Counted from the first letter of the stretch, positions 12,901-24,815 are shown. The stretch is DNA of 64,000 nucleotides from Symbiodinium natans (GCA_905221605.1 CAJNDS010000125.1:829196-893195), one strand, 5' to 3'. Notes: generated by a model from the sequence alone, not told the origin. Program-made: numbers and translations.

Positions 12901-13328
12901 GCTTAGGGTTTAGCATTCAGGGCGTGGGGTTGCAGCGTGCAGTATAAGCGTGTGCTTGAAGCTTCATGGGTAGTTTGAGTAGGGCTCGGTATCCAGCATG
13001 GTTATAAAACATCGCGTTAGAATTTGTGTTTGTGGCTAGGCCCGGCACCTCGTCTTCGCAACCACAGCCCTTGCAATCCGAACAAGCGGCTAACCTTCTT
13101 GCACCCCAAATCCCAAACCCTACACCCCAAACCCTAAACCCTAAACCCCAAGCCCTAAACCCCAAACCCTAAACCCCAAACCCCAAACCCTAAACCCTAA
13201 ACCCCAAACCCTAAACCCCAAACCCCAAACCCTAAACCCCTCTCCGAGTCTCGGCCTGCGGCGGCTCCTAGAAAGCGAGCACCCGGTCAAGGTCGTCCAC
13301 GACTTCCGCAGGGGGGCCCTGGGGGGGG

Positions 13329-13400
<72 letters not shown>

Positions 13401-16400
13401 CGGTAGGGTTTAGGGTTTAGGGTTTGGGGTTTGGGGTTTAAGGTTTAAGGTTTAGGGTTTAGGGTTTAGGGTTTAGGGTTTAGGGCTGTTTGGGTTTGTT
13501 TAGGTTTGTTTAGGTTTGTTTAGGTTTGTTTAGGTTTTAGGGATTTAGGGTTCAGGATGTTGCTGAAGATCAAGGCTGGAAGGTTTGGGGTTTGAACCCT
13601 GAGTGCAGGGGTGAATTGATCCGTGGGGTTGATTTTAGGGGCTGGGTTCCCTAAACCCTAAACCCTAAACCCTAAACCCTAAACCCTAAACCCTGAAGGG
13701 TACGGTTTCAGGGGCTCCTTGGCTTGAGTGGAGTCTATTGGGTCTTATTTGGACGCATTCGCCCAAGAATTCGATAAACCTTATACACCCTAACAACTAC
13801 AAACCCAGAAATTTAGGGTTTAGGGTTTGGGGTTCAGGGTTTAGGGTTTGGGGTGCGCCCTAAGAACTATGAAACCTAGAAACCTTTAGAAGCCCAAGAA
13901 GCCCTGGAGACCGAATAAGCCCCAAAAAAACCCAAGAAGCCTGATAAGCTCCGATGTTCAGCCCTCCCTGAGCCTCAATCCCTAAACCCTAAACCCTGAA
14001 CCCCAAACCCTAGACCCTAAACCCTAAACCCTAAACCCTAAACCCTAAACCCTAAACCCTAAACCCTAAACCCTAAACCCTAAACCCTAAACCCTAAACC
14101 CTAAACCCTAAACCCTAAACCCTAAACCCTAAACCCTAGCCCTAAACCCTAAACCTTGGACTCGGGGACGCCAAAGCCCTAAACCCTCTTCTCGCTGTGC
14201 TCGAGGCCAGGACACTGATGCGCTGTGGCACCAGTTTGGGGTCCAGCCAAGGCTGCGTTGTCATCGGTTTCCAGCCCTGTTGCGGTGTTTAGGGTTTAGG
14301 TTTTAGGGTTTAGGGTTTAGGGTTTACGGCTTAGGGTTTAGGGTTTCGGGTTTAGGGTTTGGGACGTACCTAGGTAGTACATACTTGGGTCTTCAAGGGG
14401 GTTCCCATATCATAGCTTTAGGTCCCAAGTGTATACTCTACAGGCTCTGAGGTCAGGGGGTTTAAGAGGGTTTAAGGTTACGGGGTAGACAGTTCAGGAT
14501 GTACGTCGGGTTTAGGCTTAGATGGTTTAGGGCTTACTTAGGTTTTGCGTGCTGGTCTTTATCGAAGGGTAGTTATATGGTCCCTTAATGTGATCCCTGG
14601 CCAGGGGCCAGGGGATCCCTTAGTCTGATAAAGCTTCAAAGCTCTCCTAAACCCTAAACCCTAAACCCTCTCAAGTTTTTTGGGGTCTTTGAGTCAAGGA
14701 GAGAGTTATGGGCTTCAACTCTGGGATTTGAAGGGTTCAAGCGTTTTCCTCCCGTCCAACAAGACTTCAAGCCCCTCATTTGTTTTATTTCCCTAAGCCC
14801 TAAACCCTAAACCCTAGACCCTAAACCCTAAGGCCCCTCAAACAAAAGCAAATATCTCGATTTCTTAGTTTGGGGCCCTTCCCTTCAAACACAGGGGAAG
14901 GGGGGGGGGGGGGGGAGTGTACCTTCGAATACCTGAAGACCCCCATTGGAAGCCCTTTAACCTGGCACAACCTCTACTGCTTCAAGGGACGAAAGGAGGG
15001 ACCCTGATAAGGGACCTTAGGGGTCATTTAGGGGGCTACTTAGGTATATATGGACTATATAAGGTATGTATAGGGCTTATAAGATACGGGTAGATTCGGG
15101 TCCCTTGTATGAGGTCCCTCTTTATTCCCCGGAACTGGTGGTGTGAACCCGCAGGCGAAGCAACAGCGAAACCCAGCAGAGTGATCAATTTCCTTGGATT
15201 CTGGATTCCAGCCAGGGCTCACACATTACCGGTTTAGGGCTTAGGGTTTAGGCTTTCTCAGCAAACAAGGCAAGAAAGCAAAGAAAGTCTTGATTGGAGT
15301 GGGGTCTGTGCTACTTGCTATGCGCTATAGGCTACGACACCGACAGTTCGCATATGCTTAAGGCAGATGTACTTGCCTACCAGAGCAGAACGCAGGCATA
15401 CACAAGCAAACAAACTATCCTGACGGCCTTAAACCCTAAACTCTAAACCCTAGCCCTAAACCCTATAAGAGCCTTCAAAGTTGCCTCTTACAGCCCTTTC
15501 CATGAATCCTGCACAACCCCGTAGTAATTCCTAATGCAGCATGCACCTTCGTACAGGGGTCTCTTCGACTGCCAACTTTGCGACGTCTTCGTCCGGCGGC
15601 TGAGTGGCTACAGGATGTTTGGGGTTTAGGGTTAGGGTTTAGGGTTTAGGGTTTAGGGTTCAGGGTTTGGGGTTCAGGAAGTTCAGGAAGTTCAGGAAGT
15701 TCAGGGTTTAGGGTTTAGGGCTTAGGGCTTAGGGCTTGCAGCTCGGGGTTGGGGTGCGCTTGCCTGTGCCTTTGCGGGAGCTTGGCTTGTCAGCCTTCAA
15801 TAGCTCCCCCCCAAAAGCCAGTAAAACATAATAATTACCCTGAACCCCTTTGGGGTTCAGGGTTTAGGGCTTGGGGTTTAGGATTTAGGGTTTTGGGTTT
15901 ACGGTTTAGGATTTGGGGTCGGGGTCTGGGTTGTAGGGTGCAGGTGGAGCCAGGAAGGGTGCCCCCCTTTATTTCCTCCCAGGATTTGGGGCATCCTAGT
16001 TTTGGGGGTGGGTTTAGGATTGAGGGTTTGGCGTTCAGGGATTGGGTTTGTAGGGGTCTTGTATTGATTGTTTTCGGTTTTGGGGTTTAGGGTTTAGGTT
16101 TTTTTTTGTGGCTGGGGCGGATGGTTGGGGTTTCGGACGCAGGGTTCAGGTTTGGGGTTTGCAGGCCAAGAAGAGAAGGTACCGCCAGTCTTATGGCAAC
16201 CCTATAAACCCCAAAACCCTAAGACCCTAAAACCCTAAAACCCTGAAACCCTAAAACCCTGAAACCCTAAGGCCCTAAGACCCTAAGACCCTAAAACCCT
16301 AAAACCCTAAAACCCTAAAACCCTAAACCCTGAACCCCTAGTAGGCCTGATTTGGGGTCGAAGGTTCGTGTAGGCAAGTGCGCACAACTTTCAGGATCAC

Positions 16401-19400
16401 CAGCTCTGCCCCACAACCCTAAAGCCTAAACCCTAAACAAGCCCTTAGGATACCAAAATCCTGAAAATGACCCTTGTCTGAAAAGCTCATAGCAAAACCC
16501 AAATTCAAAACTTATTCATTCTTCGCATAGGCAACAGAGGAATTCGATACCGTAGATCCTCCTATACTTGTATTTTACGAAAATAGGAGACCTCCAAAAT
16601 AGGCCTCCAAATAGTAGGATCCCCTTATAAGAAGGACCCCTACAAGGGTACCCCTAGTTTTTACAGCACGCTAGAGTTGAGCCTCTCGGGCATCGATGCA
16701 AGGATTGGAGAATCCTGAAAGACCTAGATCTGCAGCAGGTGAGTATGATGGGATGCTACAGAAATTTGTGGAGTCAGGTTTAAAGGGTACCCCTGATGTT
16801 GTCAACACCCATATACAGACTTTGAGTAAGTGTACAAGGTATCTCTCATTCCCTCTCAGAACTGGGAAGTTAAACTCAATACAAGGAAGCTGCCAAACCA
16901 AATCTGACCCACAAACCTGAACTCTTTTTCCCCGAGCCTTACAGCCCTAACACCCAAGCCCCAAATGCGGTTCAGGTTTTAAGGTTTAGGGTGTAGGGTT
17001 TAAGGTTTGGGGTTTAGGTTTTGTTTAGGGTTTAGGGGCCCGAGAGGACTGGCTACGTGGCTGGCAGCACGAAGCGAGGGACCCGACTGGGCCTTCAGTT
17101 GATACTTAGAGGTTCATGGGTACTTCTAACCCCAACTATCACTCTACTGAGGGGTTAGAAGTACCCAGAACCTCCAAGTAGGGTTCAAGAGTTTGATCGT
17201 GAGCAGTTTAGGGGTTTAGGGGGTTAAGGGGCTTCGGGGTGAGGGTGTTGATGTCGTAGGGTGTAATCAGGGCCCTTGGGTTGATTGAGGACGTGAATTG
17301 CACCATGTTTTCAATTACCACCCCCACCCCCTCTGCCCCTTTTCTATAAATACAACGTCTTGCCCGGCTCTTCCGCCCTAAAACCCTAAGCCCAAAGTCC
17401 CATTACAACCCTAAACCCTAAACCCTAAACCCTAAACCCTAAACCCTAAACCCTAAACCCTAAACCCTAAACCCTAAACCCTAAACCCTAAACCCTACCT
17501 AACCCTAAACCCTAAACCCTAAACCCTAAACCCTAAACCCTAAACCCTAAACCCTAAACCCTAAACCCTAAACCCTAAACCCTAAACCCTAAACCCTAAA
17601 CCCTAAACCCCAACCCCAAGGGCCCATGTTTGAGGCCCCCACAATTTTGAACCCAAGACCGAGGCTTCTCAAGCAATACGGCATCCTCGTGAACGGCAGC
17701 AGCGTGTCAGAGGACTTCCGGCCCCTCATTGCCGGAACACAGCGGAGGGATTAGGGTTTAGGGTTCAGGGTTTAGAATTTAGGGTTTAGGGTTTAGGGTT
17801 TAGGGTTGCAGAGTGTAGGATTTGGGGTTTAGCGTTTTTAGTTTGAAGGCTTGAGGGTTTGAGGGTTGGGGTTTGGGGTTTTAGGGTTTGAGGGTTTGGG
17901 GCTGGGTGGGGGGAGGGGGTGTCCATTCGAGTGGGGCGGCGTTTTGAATGGCTTGGGGTTTACTTTCTCTGTCGTAGGGATCGTGTTTTGTGTTTGTTTC
18001 AGGCAATATCAGCAAACATTACCTATACCCTAACCCTAAACCATGTGTTATTTTGTTTATAGACGGGGAGTATGAGCAAATAGTATTGTCATTGGGGGTT
18101 ATTGGGGGGTCTAAGGGGAGTAAAGTTGCAGGTTTCAGGGTTTACTTGTTATAGGCTTGTAGGGCTTCTATTTGGTCATTGCGTTTTGTGCTTCTGTACA
18201 TCCCGGAGGGTGTATGTACATATCTGTACAGTACATACTGTGGATGGAGGATAGCTTGCACCACTTTCTCAAGGGTGCATGACATCGACCCCCCCCCGCC
18301 CCTAAACCGTAAACACCAAACCCTAAACCCTAAATCCTAAACCCTAAACCCCTTTTTATCATTCCGGCGAAAAGCAGATTCTAAGGATGAGGCCCCCAAG
18401 GACATACACCTTGTAGGGCCTTTTTCGAAGCACCAATGTTCAAAAACGGACCGCCTGGTAAACCCTAAACCCTAAACCCTAAACCCTAAACCCCAAATCC
18501 CTTTTGGCAATGTCCCTGAGCCCTCAAAACCCTGCAAGTTCTAAGGTCCGAACCATGGGCCCTGAGTTATGGTCGCTTACCCTTACCCTTACCTTATGTA
18601 CAGGGATCCGAAGTATGGGCCCTTGGGGTCTAGGGTTTAGGGTTTAGGGTTTAGGGTGATTATATATCATATCATATACCCAAACGAAGGGTCCATACTT
18701 GGGACCCTAGATAAATCTTAGAGACCGTAGAAGCGCCAGAAACCCTAGAAGCCCTCTGGTACACCGCAGCAGACCTCTAAACCATAAACCTGAACCCGAA
18801 ACCCCAAACCCCAAATCCTAAACCCTAACCCCTAAACCCTAAAGCCTAAACCCTAAACCCTAAACCTTAAACAACCCTAAACCCTAAACCCTAAACCGAA
18901 CCCTAAACCAAACCCTCTAAACACCCAAAAACCAGCCGCCAAAGCTTCAAAGACTTCGCAGGAGCGAAAGCAGGCGATCCATGACCTCTTTTCCCAGGAC
19001 CTCCTGGCTCCAAAAGGGTTTAGGGTTTAGGGTTTAGGGTTTAGGGCTTCAGGGTTTCGGGGTTCCAGGGTTTCAGGGTTTCAGGGTTTAGGGTTTTGTG
19101 TTTTTAGGGTTCAGTTTCAGGACTTAGGGTTCATGGTTTGATACTGTTCCGCGCACACCACCGCGCGTGGTGTGCGGCTACTTTGTGGTGACAGTGCGGC
19201 TGTTGCAAGAACCCCCGGAGTCAACGCAGAACAACAACAAACCACACCCAAACAGTTGCAAACCTTAACGCAAAACAAACCACGCAAAGCAAAAACAATC
19301 TAATTTAAGCTCTAAACCTTCAGCTTCTTTGAGGCCCAGCAAGAACCCCAGACAGGGCAAGCTTGCAGCGTCTGAATAGGGATTAGGGTGTAGGGTTCCG

Positions 19401-21750
19401 GGTCCCCATATTCAACCCTTTAAAGGCGATGCCCATCCCGAAACCCAGCCAAGAGCAAGAACCCTTAACCTCTAAACCTGCAAAGCACCTCAACCCTACA
19501 CCCCTGACGCCCTAAACCCTATCGAACCCTAAACCCTCACTTCCCTCCTAGAAAGATTGGTTCAAACCCCGTGAACCCCTAGACCGTAAACCTTTATGGA
19601 ACCCTAAACTTCCCTCCTAGAAAACCCTAAACCCCTCTGGAACCCTAAACCCTTACTTCCCTCCCAGAAAAATTAAAATCTCCAGGACCCTAAACCCCTA
19701 AACCCTAAACCCCTCTAGAACCCTAAACCCTTGCTTCCCTCCCAGAGAGATTGACTCAAACCCCTAGAACCCTAAACCCTAAGCTCTAAACCCTATAGAA
19801 CCCTAAACCCTTACTTCCCTCCGAGAAAAACTGACTCAAACCCCTATAGAACCCTAGACCTTAAACCCTAAACGCTGCGGGCAAGGCCTGTGGATCCTGT
19901 CAGTACTGCATACAGGTCACAAGTTTACGACATGTTTCTGCCGTTGCGTGGGGTCAAACCTGCCGACCGCAGGTGCAACCAGCACATACGATTGATTTTG
20001 AGTTGCTTCCTCAATGGCCTGCTTCAGCACAAGCAGGTTACACGCTACTGCGTCTTCGGATGCTGTGCTGATCGTGCAGCAGTGCAGACACGTTCCAACA
20101 GATTTCCATTTTCTTGACTTGGGCATTGATCCCTCACCAGTGCCCGATTTTGTGCCGCAAGAACTGGCTGGGGTGGCTTCCAAACCTGGACTGGGTGGCA
20201 ATTAAAACTCAGCAATACACCCTATAGAACCCCTTCCCTCCTAGAAGACTCCCTAGAACCCTGGACCCTAAAGCCTAAACCCCTCTAGAACCCTAAACCC
20301 TTACTTCCCTCCTAGGAAATTGACTCAACCCCCTAGATCCTAAACCCTAAACCCCTACAGAACCCTAAGCCCTTACTTTCTTCCAGAAAAACTGACTCAA
20401 CCCCCCAGAACCCTGGACCCTAAACCCAAACCCCAAGGGCTTGTAAACCCTAAGAACCCGAACGTCCAGCTTAGTAGCCCAACGGTGCCATTTTGTCCGT
20501 TTTTGGGGTTCTGGGTTCCCTTCTGAGGTAGCCCCAAAAAGGGTAGGGTTGAGGGTTTAGGGTTTAGGGTTGGGGTTTAGGGTTTAGGGTTTAGGGCTTA
20601 GGGCTTAGGGTTTCGGGTTTAGGGTTTAGGGTTTAGGGCTTAAGGTTTAGGGTTGAGGGTTTAGGGTTTAGGGTACCCCTGTTATAATATGGTTGCCCGT
20701 CCAAGAGGATCGGCACCTGTGGGAGCGGCGACCACTGCGTCCTGATATGCTTGACTACGCCTTGGAGGTGACAGGTTTAGGGTTTAGGGTTTGGGGTTTA
20801 GGGTTTAGGGTTTAGGGCCAGGAGGGCTCAGGAGGCTTAGGAGGTTTGCGCGGTTTAGGGTTTAGGGCCTGGGAGGCTTTTGGGTGTTGAAGGCTTAGCT
20901 TAGGGCCCGAGGGTTGCGTGTTCAGGGGGTTGAGCGGGTTTTCTTCTAGGTTTGGATCTGAACCCCAAAGCCGGAACCCCTGGCCCCCTCAAGCTAGCTG
21001 GGGTGGGGGGGTGGGGGGTGGACAAGGGTTGAGAGTAGTGATTGTGGGATCCTATACTTCTAAAGCCTCAACAAAGAATTACTCTCCACCCCAGCCTCTA
21101 GGTTGGTAGGTTTTTAGGGTTTAGGGTTTAGGATCGGCGGGGTTGAGGTTGAAAGGGGGGGGGGAGGGGCGCCAGGCGTAGGATCTCATTTCTGGGTCCC
21201 TCAGCCCTAAATCCTAAACCCTAAATCCTAAACCCTAAGCCCTAAACCGGTTTGCAGCCAAGCCGGTGGAATGGGATTTGTCAGACTCTGTGGCTGGCAG
21301 GGGTTTGCGGGTTAGGGTCAAGGGTTGAGGGTTTAGGGTTTAGGGGTAGGGTTTAGGGACGCTTTCAGGTTCAGGTGCGAACGCCTACACTGCGCAGTCG
21401 AACGCAGTCGTTCCTAAACCCCAAGCCCAAAGCCCTGAAGCCCAAGGTGTGACCGACCCAAGCCCTGAACCACATGAAGGGGTTTAGGGTTTAGGGTAGG
21501 GCTTAGGGCTTAGGGTTTAGGGTTTAGGGTTTGGGGTTTGGGGTTTGAGGTTTGGGGTTTAGGGTTTAGGGATTAGGGTTTTGGGGTTTAGGGCACCCCT
21601 AAACCCTTAAACCCTGAAACCTGAACCCGAAGTAAGCCAAACCCTAAGCACCCCAAGTGCCCCCAAGCAGATCCTGATCCCCGACACTCTGCTGGCAGGA
21701 TGTCCTCCCCTTGATGCAGCTTCAGCAGAGGTGCACGGGAGAAGAGCACC
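6962..21750 (+). CDS. DEDDy 3'-5' exonuclease (EXD / RNase D-like), core domain in ten micro-exons
   Basis: Exons: 6962-7035, 10761-10789, 12793-12841, 13249-13315, 14211-14251, 15557-15613, 17664-17748, 18962-19006, 20708-20767, 21699-21750. Every junction keeps phase. Donors are GT, GC or GA; most acceptors are AG|G. The joined frame shows the DEDDy signature in order: EILSLDCE (Asp-x-Glu), LCLLQ, FAVDILLLG, LGLRRLLES, VKVVHDFRR (second Asp), DTDALWHQFGVQPR, GLFDCQLCDVFVRRLSGYR, LLKQYGILVN, DRHLWERRPLRPDMLDYALE then DVLPLM (Tyr-x3-Asp). EXD1/Egalitarian-type proteins share this layout and act on RNA or bind it; the substrate here is unknown. The 13249-13315 donor lies next to a 69-nt G-run, so its exact end is uncertain (13312-13315). 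The 10761-10789 exon is only 29 bp. Confidence 0.78.
7036..10760. other. 3.7-kb intron of the exonuclease gene
   Basis: Filled with telomere-type repeats and short inverted-repeat elements. A minus-strand block at about 8085-8190 is open and reads LKVIVNLAQAKAAGYPVA. It could be a nested or relic exon but has no confirmed partner. The ORF at 10151-10342 on the minus strand runs into repeat sequence and is not supported. Confidence 0.4.
9138..9252. mobile_element. Repeat family A, copy 1
   Basis: Family A elements start with a CCTTATTCCCTTTTTT block and end with CCTAGGTTACT..GGGTCTAG-type sequence; the ends are inverse to each other. Copies are also seen at 25589-25700, 26276-26381, 26505-26615 and 39153-39273. 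Confidence 0.6.
10931..11054. mobile_element. Inverted-repeat element with GGATCCATGTA / TACATGGACC ends
   Basis: About 120 bp in an intron. Related GGGTCCATGTACC or GGCCCAAGTATATA pieces recur near 1015-1128, 5325-5385, 14380-14440, 27640-27770 and 50045-50096, suggesting a degenerate family. Confidence 0.5.
11340..11700. other. AT-rich island in intron
   Basis: A roughly 350-bp stretch free of telomere repeats, with (TA)n and T-rich tracts. No ORF or element ends were recognised. Confidence 0.4.
12120..12148. repeat. 29-nt G homopolymer
   Basis: Uninterrupted G-run inside an intron. The true length may differ because such runs are hard to assemble. Confidence 0.85.
12600..12784. repeat. 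Long (CCCTAAA)n array just before an exon
   Basis: About 25 nearly perfect units ending 8 bp before the acceptor of the exonuclease exon at 12793. Confidence 0.95.
13330..13398. repeat. 69-nt G homopolymer next to a splice donor
   Basis: Begins about 15 bp downstream of the exon that encodes HDFRR. It is followed directly by TTTAGGG repeats. Confidence 0.9.
16573..16664. mobile_element. Repeat family I, copy 1
   Basis: Contains TTTTACGAAAATAGG, CCAAATAGTAGGATCCC and AAGGGTACCCCTAGT. Related copies lie at 31546-31650 and, inverted, at 30974-31085. Confidence 0.55.
17105..17178. mobile_element. 74-bp hairpin element
   Basis: CTTAGAGGTTCATGGGTACT and the following TCTAACCCC are mirrored by GGGGTTAGAAGTACCCAGAA and CCTCCAAG around a short loop. 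It lies in an exonuclease intron. Confidence 0.65.
17405..17609. repeat. Long (CCCTAAA)n array in intron
   Basis: About 28 units with one CCCTACCTAA break. It lies just upstream of the exon at 17664. Confidence 0.95.
19152..19176. other. Perfect 10-bp-arm palindrome
   Basis: CGCACACCAC and GTGGTGTGCG flank a CGCGC loop. It lies in an intron with no obvious promoter or terminator role. Confidence 0.7.
19510..20430. repeat. About 65-bp minisatellite split by a unique 330-bp block
   Basis: The unit reads roughly GAACCCTAAACCCTTACTTC, CCTCCTAGAAAGATTGACTC, AAACCCCTA. Units occupy 19510-19875 and 20212-20430. The block between (about 19876-20211) has no repeats and differs in composition. It is open on the minus strand for 94 codons (19917-20201) and partly open on the plus strand. 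No protein family was recognised. It lies within the exonuclease intron 19007-20707. Confidence 0.75.
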
Positions 21751-22087
21751 GTCAACCCTAAACCCTCAACCCTGAGCCCTACAACCTCCTAACCCCCAAC
21801 CCTAAACCCTAAACCCCGAACCAACATTAGGGTTTAGGGCTGATAAGGTTTCGGAGCCCTAAAACTGTAATGAAGCCAAAAGCTGCTGTCGATGCAAACC
21901 GAAGCCCTAAACCTTGTAAACCCCAAGCCCAGCTTCCTTCAAGCCTCCGCAACCCCAAATCCCCCAACATAATCAGGGTTTAGCGTTTAGGGTTTGGGGA
22001 TTAGGGCTAAAGATTGTTCGCCTGGCCTGGCTTACTCAAAACCCTAAGCCCTAAACCCTAAGCCCTAAACCTTTTTGGAGTCTGTAG

Positions 22088-24483
22088 AAGCATTTCATCT
22101 GTTGGCCGTGTCTATTTTCGGCCGGCCCGTTCAGGGCTTTAGGGTTCAGGGTTGGGGTCCAGGGTTTAGGGCCCTAAACCCTAGAAACCCTAAACCCTAA
22201 AAGCCCCAAAACCCTAAAACCCTGAAACACGAAAACCCTAAAACTCCAAAACCCTGAAACCCCAAAAACCCTAAAACCCTAAACCCTCAAACCCCTGAAC
22301 CACTAAAAACCTTAAAACTCTACGCCCTAAAACCCTAAAACTCTAAAAACCCTGAAGCCCCTAAACCCTGAAACTCTAAACCTCCAAAACCCTAAAACCC
22401 TGAAACCCCAAAGCCCTAAAACTCTAAAACCCTGAAACCCCAAAACCCTGAAACTCTAAACCCCCCAAAACCCTAAGTTCAGGGTTTCGGAACTTTAGGG
22501 ATGCCCGGGTTTAGGGTTTAGGGTTTAGGGTTTAGGGTTTAGGGTTTAGGGTTTAGGGTTTTAGGCTATTCAGGTAAGGGGTTGAAAATTTAGGGCTGAG
22601 GAGAACGAGGCTGAGGGTTTTTAACCCCAAGCCCTACATCCGACACCCTAAACCCTGAAATTCAGGGGCCCGTTCTTTGAGGCTTGAAAGTGGTGATTGC
22701 AGGTTAAACAGGCGTTTAGGTCGGATACGAGACTTCAGGGCTTACAGCCCAAGCCTTGGCAATTTGCGGGAGAGGGGTTTAAGGTTTAGGATTTAGGGTT
22801 TAGGGTTTAGGGTTTAGGGTTTATAGGGTTTAGGGTGTAGGATGAAGCCCCCCTTGTTAGCAGGGGTTGGGGGGTAGAACCCTAACCCTTGAAAGAGACT
22901 CGGTCGGGTGTGAGGCTATCAAGCTATGCAAGCGCGCGTGAGGGAGCGCGCCCCTAAACATTTGAAAAGGCGCAGCTCGCACAAGTACACTGATGCACAC
23001 CCTCAACCCTAAACCCTAAACCCTAAACCCTAAACCCTAAACCCTAAACCCCAAGCCCGAACCCTAAACCCGAATCCCGATTGGCGTTTGTCCGTTAGTC
23101 TCCCTGACACACCCATCCCAAGCCCTAAACCATCCTAAACCCTGGTCCCTATATAACCCCAAATTGTTTAGGGTTTAGGGTTTAGGGTTTAGGGTTTAGG
23201 GTTTAGGGTTTAGGGTTTAGGCGGTCCAAGGGTTTAGTTCAGGGCTCAGGGTTCAGGGTTTCGGCAGTCCCTGATAGAAACCCTAAACCCTAAACCCTAA
23301 ACCCTAAACCCTAAACCCTAAACCCTAAACCCTAAACCCTAAACCCTAAACCCTAAACCCTAAATCAATCTTCAGGCTTCTCAACGACCTCAGCCAAAGA
23401 GTTGGCAACCCCGAGGACGGCAGGTTTTTCTTCGGGGCGTTGAGGGTCGCGGGCCTCAAGATCGCAGGGCCCCAGGGCTGAGGTTAGGGTTTTGGGTTTT
23501 GGGTTTAGGGTTGAGAAATCAGGGTTCAGGGTTTAGAGTTTAGGGCTTATAAACCCTAATTAGGGTTTAGGGTTTAGGGTTTAGGGTTTAGGGTTTAGGG
23601 TCTTGGTTTCCGGGAGTTAAGAGCTTTAGTGGTGTCAGGCGGTAGTTGCGGCCTAGGACACCTTGCGCCTAGGGTTTGGGGCAAAAGGAAGGAGGATGGC
23701 ACCAGTAGGGTTTTGGGTTTAGGGTTTAGGGTTTAATTCCCGAAAAACCCTAAGCCCTGAGCCCTCAGCCGATGAACAGCTCGAGGACGCCCGGCAGCTG
23801 ATCATCGAAGGATCAACCGTGCGCCCAGCAGACTTTTTTTAGCTGACCCTAAACCCTAAACCCTAAACCCTAAACCACGTACAGCCCTCAACCCTAGGGC
23901 CCTAAAACCCTCGCGACTTGGGGTTCTTATGTACTCCAGGCTGATACAAGGTTATATAAGGTACGAGGGCTTGAGAGTGTTTGAGGGGCTGGGCTTTAGG
24001 CTTTAGGGTTCAGGGTTCAGGGTTCAGGGTTCAGGGTTTAGGGTTTGAGAGTGTTTGATTTTTTCGGGTTTAGGGTTTAGGGTTTAGGGCTTGAGAGTGT
24101 TTGGGATTTGCAGGGGTTTGGGTATTGTTGGGGTTCTGGGGGTGTAAGGTTCAGGGATGTAGTGGTTTGGGGTTTATAGGATTTAGGGACGTAGGGGTTT
24201 GCTCCCGGCTTCTCAGCAGCCGAGCAGCCTCGGAGGATGTTGAAACGCGGCCTTCGTGGACCTGGCCAACAGGATCGAGAGGCTTGCAAGCCTTTAGGGT
24301 TTAGGGTTTAGGGTTTAGAGTTCTGCCCTACACCGCAAACGCGCTGAGTCCCAGGTGCAGCAGCCCTTTCAGCCCATGGCGAGCCGCGCCCCTGCGGCAG
24401 AAACCTTGCCAGCCGAGGAACCATGTCACTCTTACCTGTCAACCGCCGCGAAATCTCTTGACACGCCCTACCGGCCCTCGTGA
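22088..24483 (+). CDS. Proposed C-terminal exons of the exonuclease gene
   Basis: These exons follow in phase from 21750: 22088-22124 (FHLLAVSIFG), 23376-23476 (LLNDLSQRVGNPEDG, RFFFGALRVAGLKIAGPQ) and 23769-23827 (DEQLEDARQLIIEGSTVR). A block at about 24250-24281 reads AFVDLANRIE and joins in phase 2 to 24321-24483, a Pro/Ala-rich tail (AESQVQQPFQPMASRAPAAE) ending TGA. The start of the 24250 block has no AG acceptor in the right frame, so that link is weak; the gene might instead stop at TAG 23840. The first acceptor is AG followed by A. RLLNDLSQRVGN and the blocks after it look like a helical extension beyond the nuclease fold. No known domain was recognised. Confidence 0.55.
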
Positions 24484-24548
24484 GAAGCTGCGGTGTCAAG
24501 CTCGAGAGCAGAGTTTTCCGTGGCAAGTCCATATGGCAGCAAAGCCTG

Positions 24549-24670
24549 ACAGGGTGGGGCCCCCTTACTATGCTAACTGTAGTTAAGGGCCTTTTAACCT
24601 AACTTAGGATCCTTATAACCCAATTTAGGGCCCTTATAACTCTACTTATAACTAGGGGGCCCCACCCTGG
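24549..24670. mobile_element. Repeat family B (124-bp TIR element), copy 1
   Basis: Terminal inverted repeats CAGGGTGGGGCCCCC / GGGGGCCCCACCCTG flank degenerate CCTTATAACCCAATTTAGGG sub-repeats. The element is bounded by GA on both sides. Coding-like sequence lies immediately to its left and right. Confidence 0.85.
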
Positions 24671-24672
24671 AG

Positions 24673-24815
24673 GACCAGGCAAGGAGCTGAGTCGATCCTT
24701 GCGGGACGACGGCACCACCGTCCGCCGTGCAAGCGGCATGCAGCAGTGTTTGCCCTCCATCGGAAAGATCATGAAGAAGTCTCGCGTTTTGTGCTGGTAT
24801 TTGAGTTGCGTATGA
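24673..24815 (+). CDS. Coding-like exon after family B copy 1, ends in stop
   Basis: From the AG|G at the right end of the element the frame reads PGKELSRSLRDDGTTVRRAS, then GMQQCLPSIGKIMKKSRV, to TGA. Third codon positions are rich in G/C, like other exons here. The frame to the left of the element that would join it contains TGA at 24481, so either this is a separate gene end or the left block carries a read-through or error. Function unknown. Confidence 0.35.

Noticed and set aside
16671-16920. Overlapping plus and minus ORFs of about 75 codons
   Set aside because: Both strands are open and lie in the exonuclease intron 15614-17663 beside a family I element. Nothing favours either as coding.
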